The translations under genes were made by a program, and so were the position numbers. From contig CAMOWQ010000007.1 of NCBI GenBank assembly GCA_946628495.1, forward strand, positions 1 to 41,507: a stretch of 41,507 nt of DNA, written 5' to 3'. Positions 41,281 to 41,507 of the stretch are shown here, piece by piece. The notes beneath the pieces are model-generated. The model made no database searches, was not told the origin of the DNA, and worked only from the letters and a program-made list of their open reading frames with translations. This stretch comes from an uncultured Treponema sp. (GTDB taxonomy: Bacteria > Spirochaetota > Spirochaetia > Treponematales > Treponemataceae). Position 1 is the stretch's first letter, and the number at the start of each line of letters is the position of its first letter.

Positions 41281-41507
41281 GGTCGGAGTACTCGGTGCTA
41301 CGGGTATGGTAGGACAGCGTTATATAAAGCTGCTTGAAAATCATCCTTGGTTTGAAGTTACTTATGTTGCGGCAAGCCCTCGTTCTGCAGGAAAACCTTA
41401 CTGCGAAGCTGTAAAGAACCGCTGGCTTATTGGAGCTGAGATTCCTGCAGGCGTTGCAAACCTGATTGTAGAAGATGCTAACGACGAAAAGAAGGCTCTT
41501 GGAAAGT
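41264..41507 (+). CDS. asd: Aspartate-semialdehyde dehydrogenase (partial, runs off the window)
   Basis: The first ~81 codons are present. The N-terminus [20 protein letters not shown] carries the GxTGxVG NADP-binding loop, followed by [18 protein letters not shown], the layout of the archaeal/fungal-like Asd group. The rest, including the catalytic Cys, lies beyond 41507. The ATG sits inside the end of add (17-nt overlap), with AAGGAG upstream, so the two are translationally coupled. It supplies aspartate semialdehyde to DapA and to homoserine synthesis. Confidence 0.9.
   Translation, partial: MAGKIKVGVLGATGMVGQRYIKLLENHPWFEVTYVAASPRSAGKPYCEAVKNRWLIGAEIPAGVANLIVEDANDEKKALGK

Overview
The window looks like chromosome from a host- or gut-associated spirochaete of the Treponema type. 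This rests on the AT-rich, U-run-rich sequence, six-TM chemoreceptors and HD-GYP proteins, short lipoprotein signal peptides, PurO-type IMP cyclohydrolase, RsmI-like methylase and overall gene style. It is an inference from sequence character, not from a search. No insertion sequence, prophage, CRISPR array or rRNA was seen.

Layout. 1-960: stable-RNA cluster on the minus strand (tRNA-Gln, tRNA-Glu, tRNA-Ser, the small SRP RNA) with a small CBM48 glycan-binding protein. 985-2140: a short RpoD/RpoS-like sigma factor read leftward from a perfect -24/-12 (sigma-54) promoter, divergent from an aminotransferase plus solute-binding lipoprotein pair (2165-4744). 4757-7832: an OppA-type binding protein and a coiled-coil protein of unknown function. 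8084-19048: an eight-gene overlapping minus-strand operon forming a complete alternative chemosensory pathway: CheW, a divergent CheW-like protein, CheB, CheR-TPR, CheA-REC, a REC-GAF-adenylate cyclase and two six-TM chemoreceptors. It has no CheY, CheX or CheD, so cAMP synthesis is the likely output. 19093-20070: a secreted SH3b protein. 20134-21897: a glycine riboswitch, an AGCS transporter and a terminator.

21977-29983: two lipoproteins, an RsmI-like methylase, MetA, a catalytically dead HSL-type hydrolase, a U32 RNA-hydroxylation protein, a 26-bp perfect inverted repeat, and a MarR regulator divergent from a membrane protein. 30115-39164 (minus): two HD-GYP proteins (one degenerate), RsgA, MutS2, a PlsC-like acyltransferase, PurO and a serine beta-lactamase-family protein. 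39368-41507 (plus): dapA, add (adenosine deaminase) and the start of asd.

Common themes are second-messenger signalling (cAMP cyclase, c-di-GMP phosphodiesterases) and amino-acid metabolism and uptake (glycine, methionine, lysine). A recurring promoter arrangement puts the -10 hexamer only 6-8 nt before the start codon with no Shine-Dalgarno, which predicts leaderless mRNAs for at least seven genes here.
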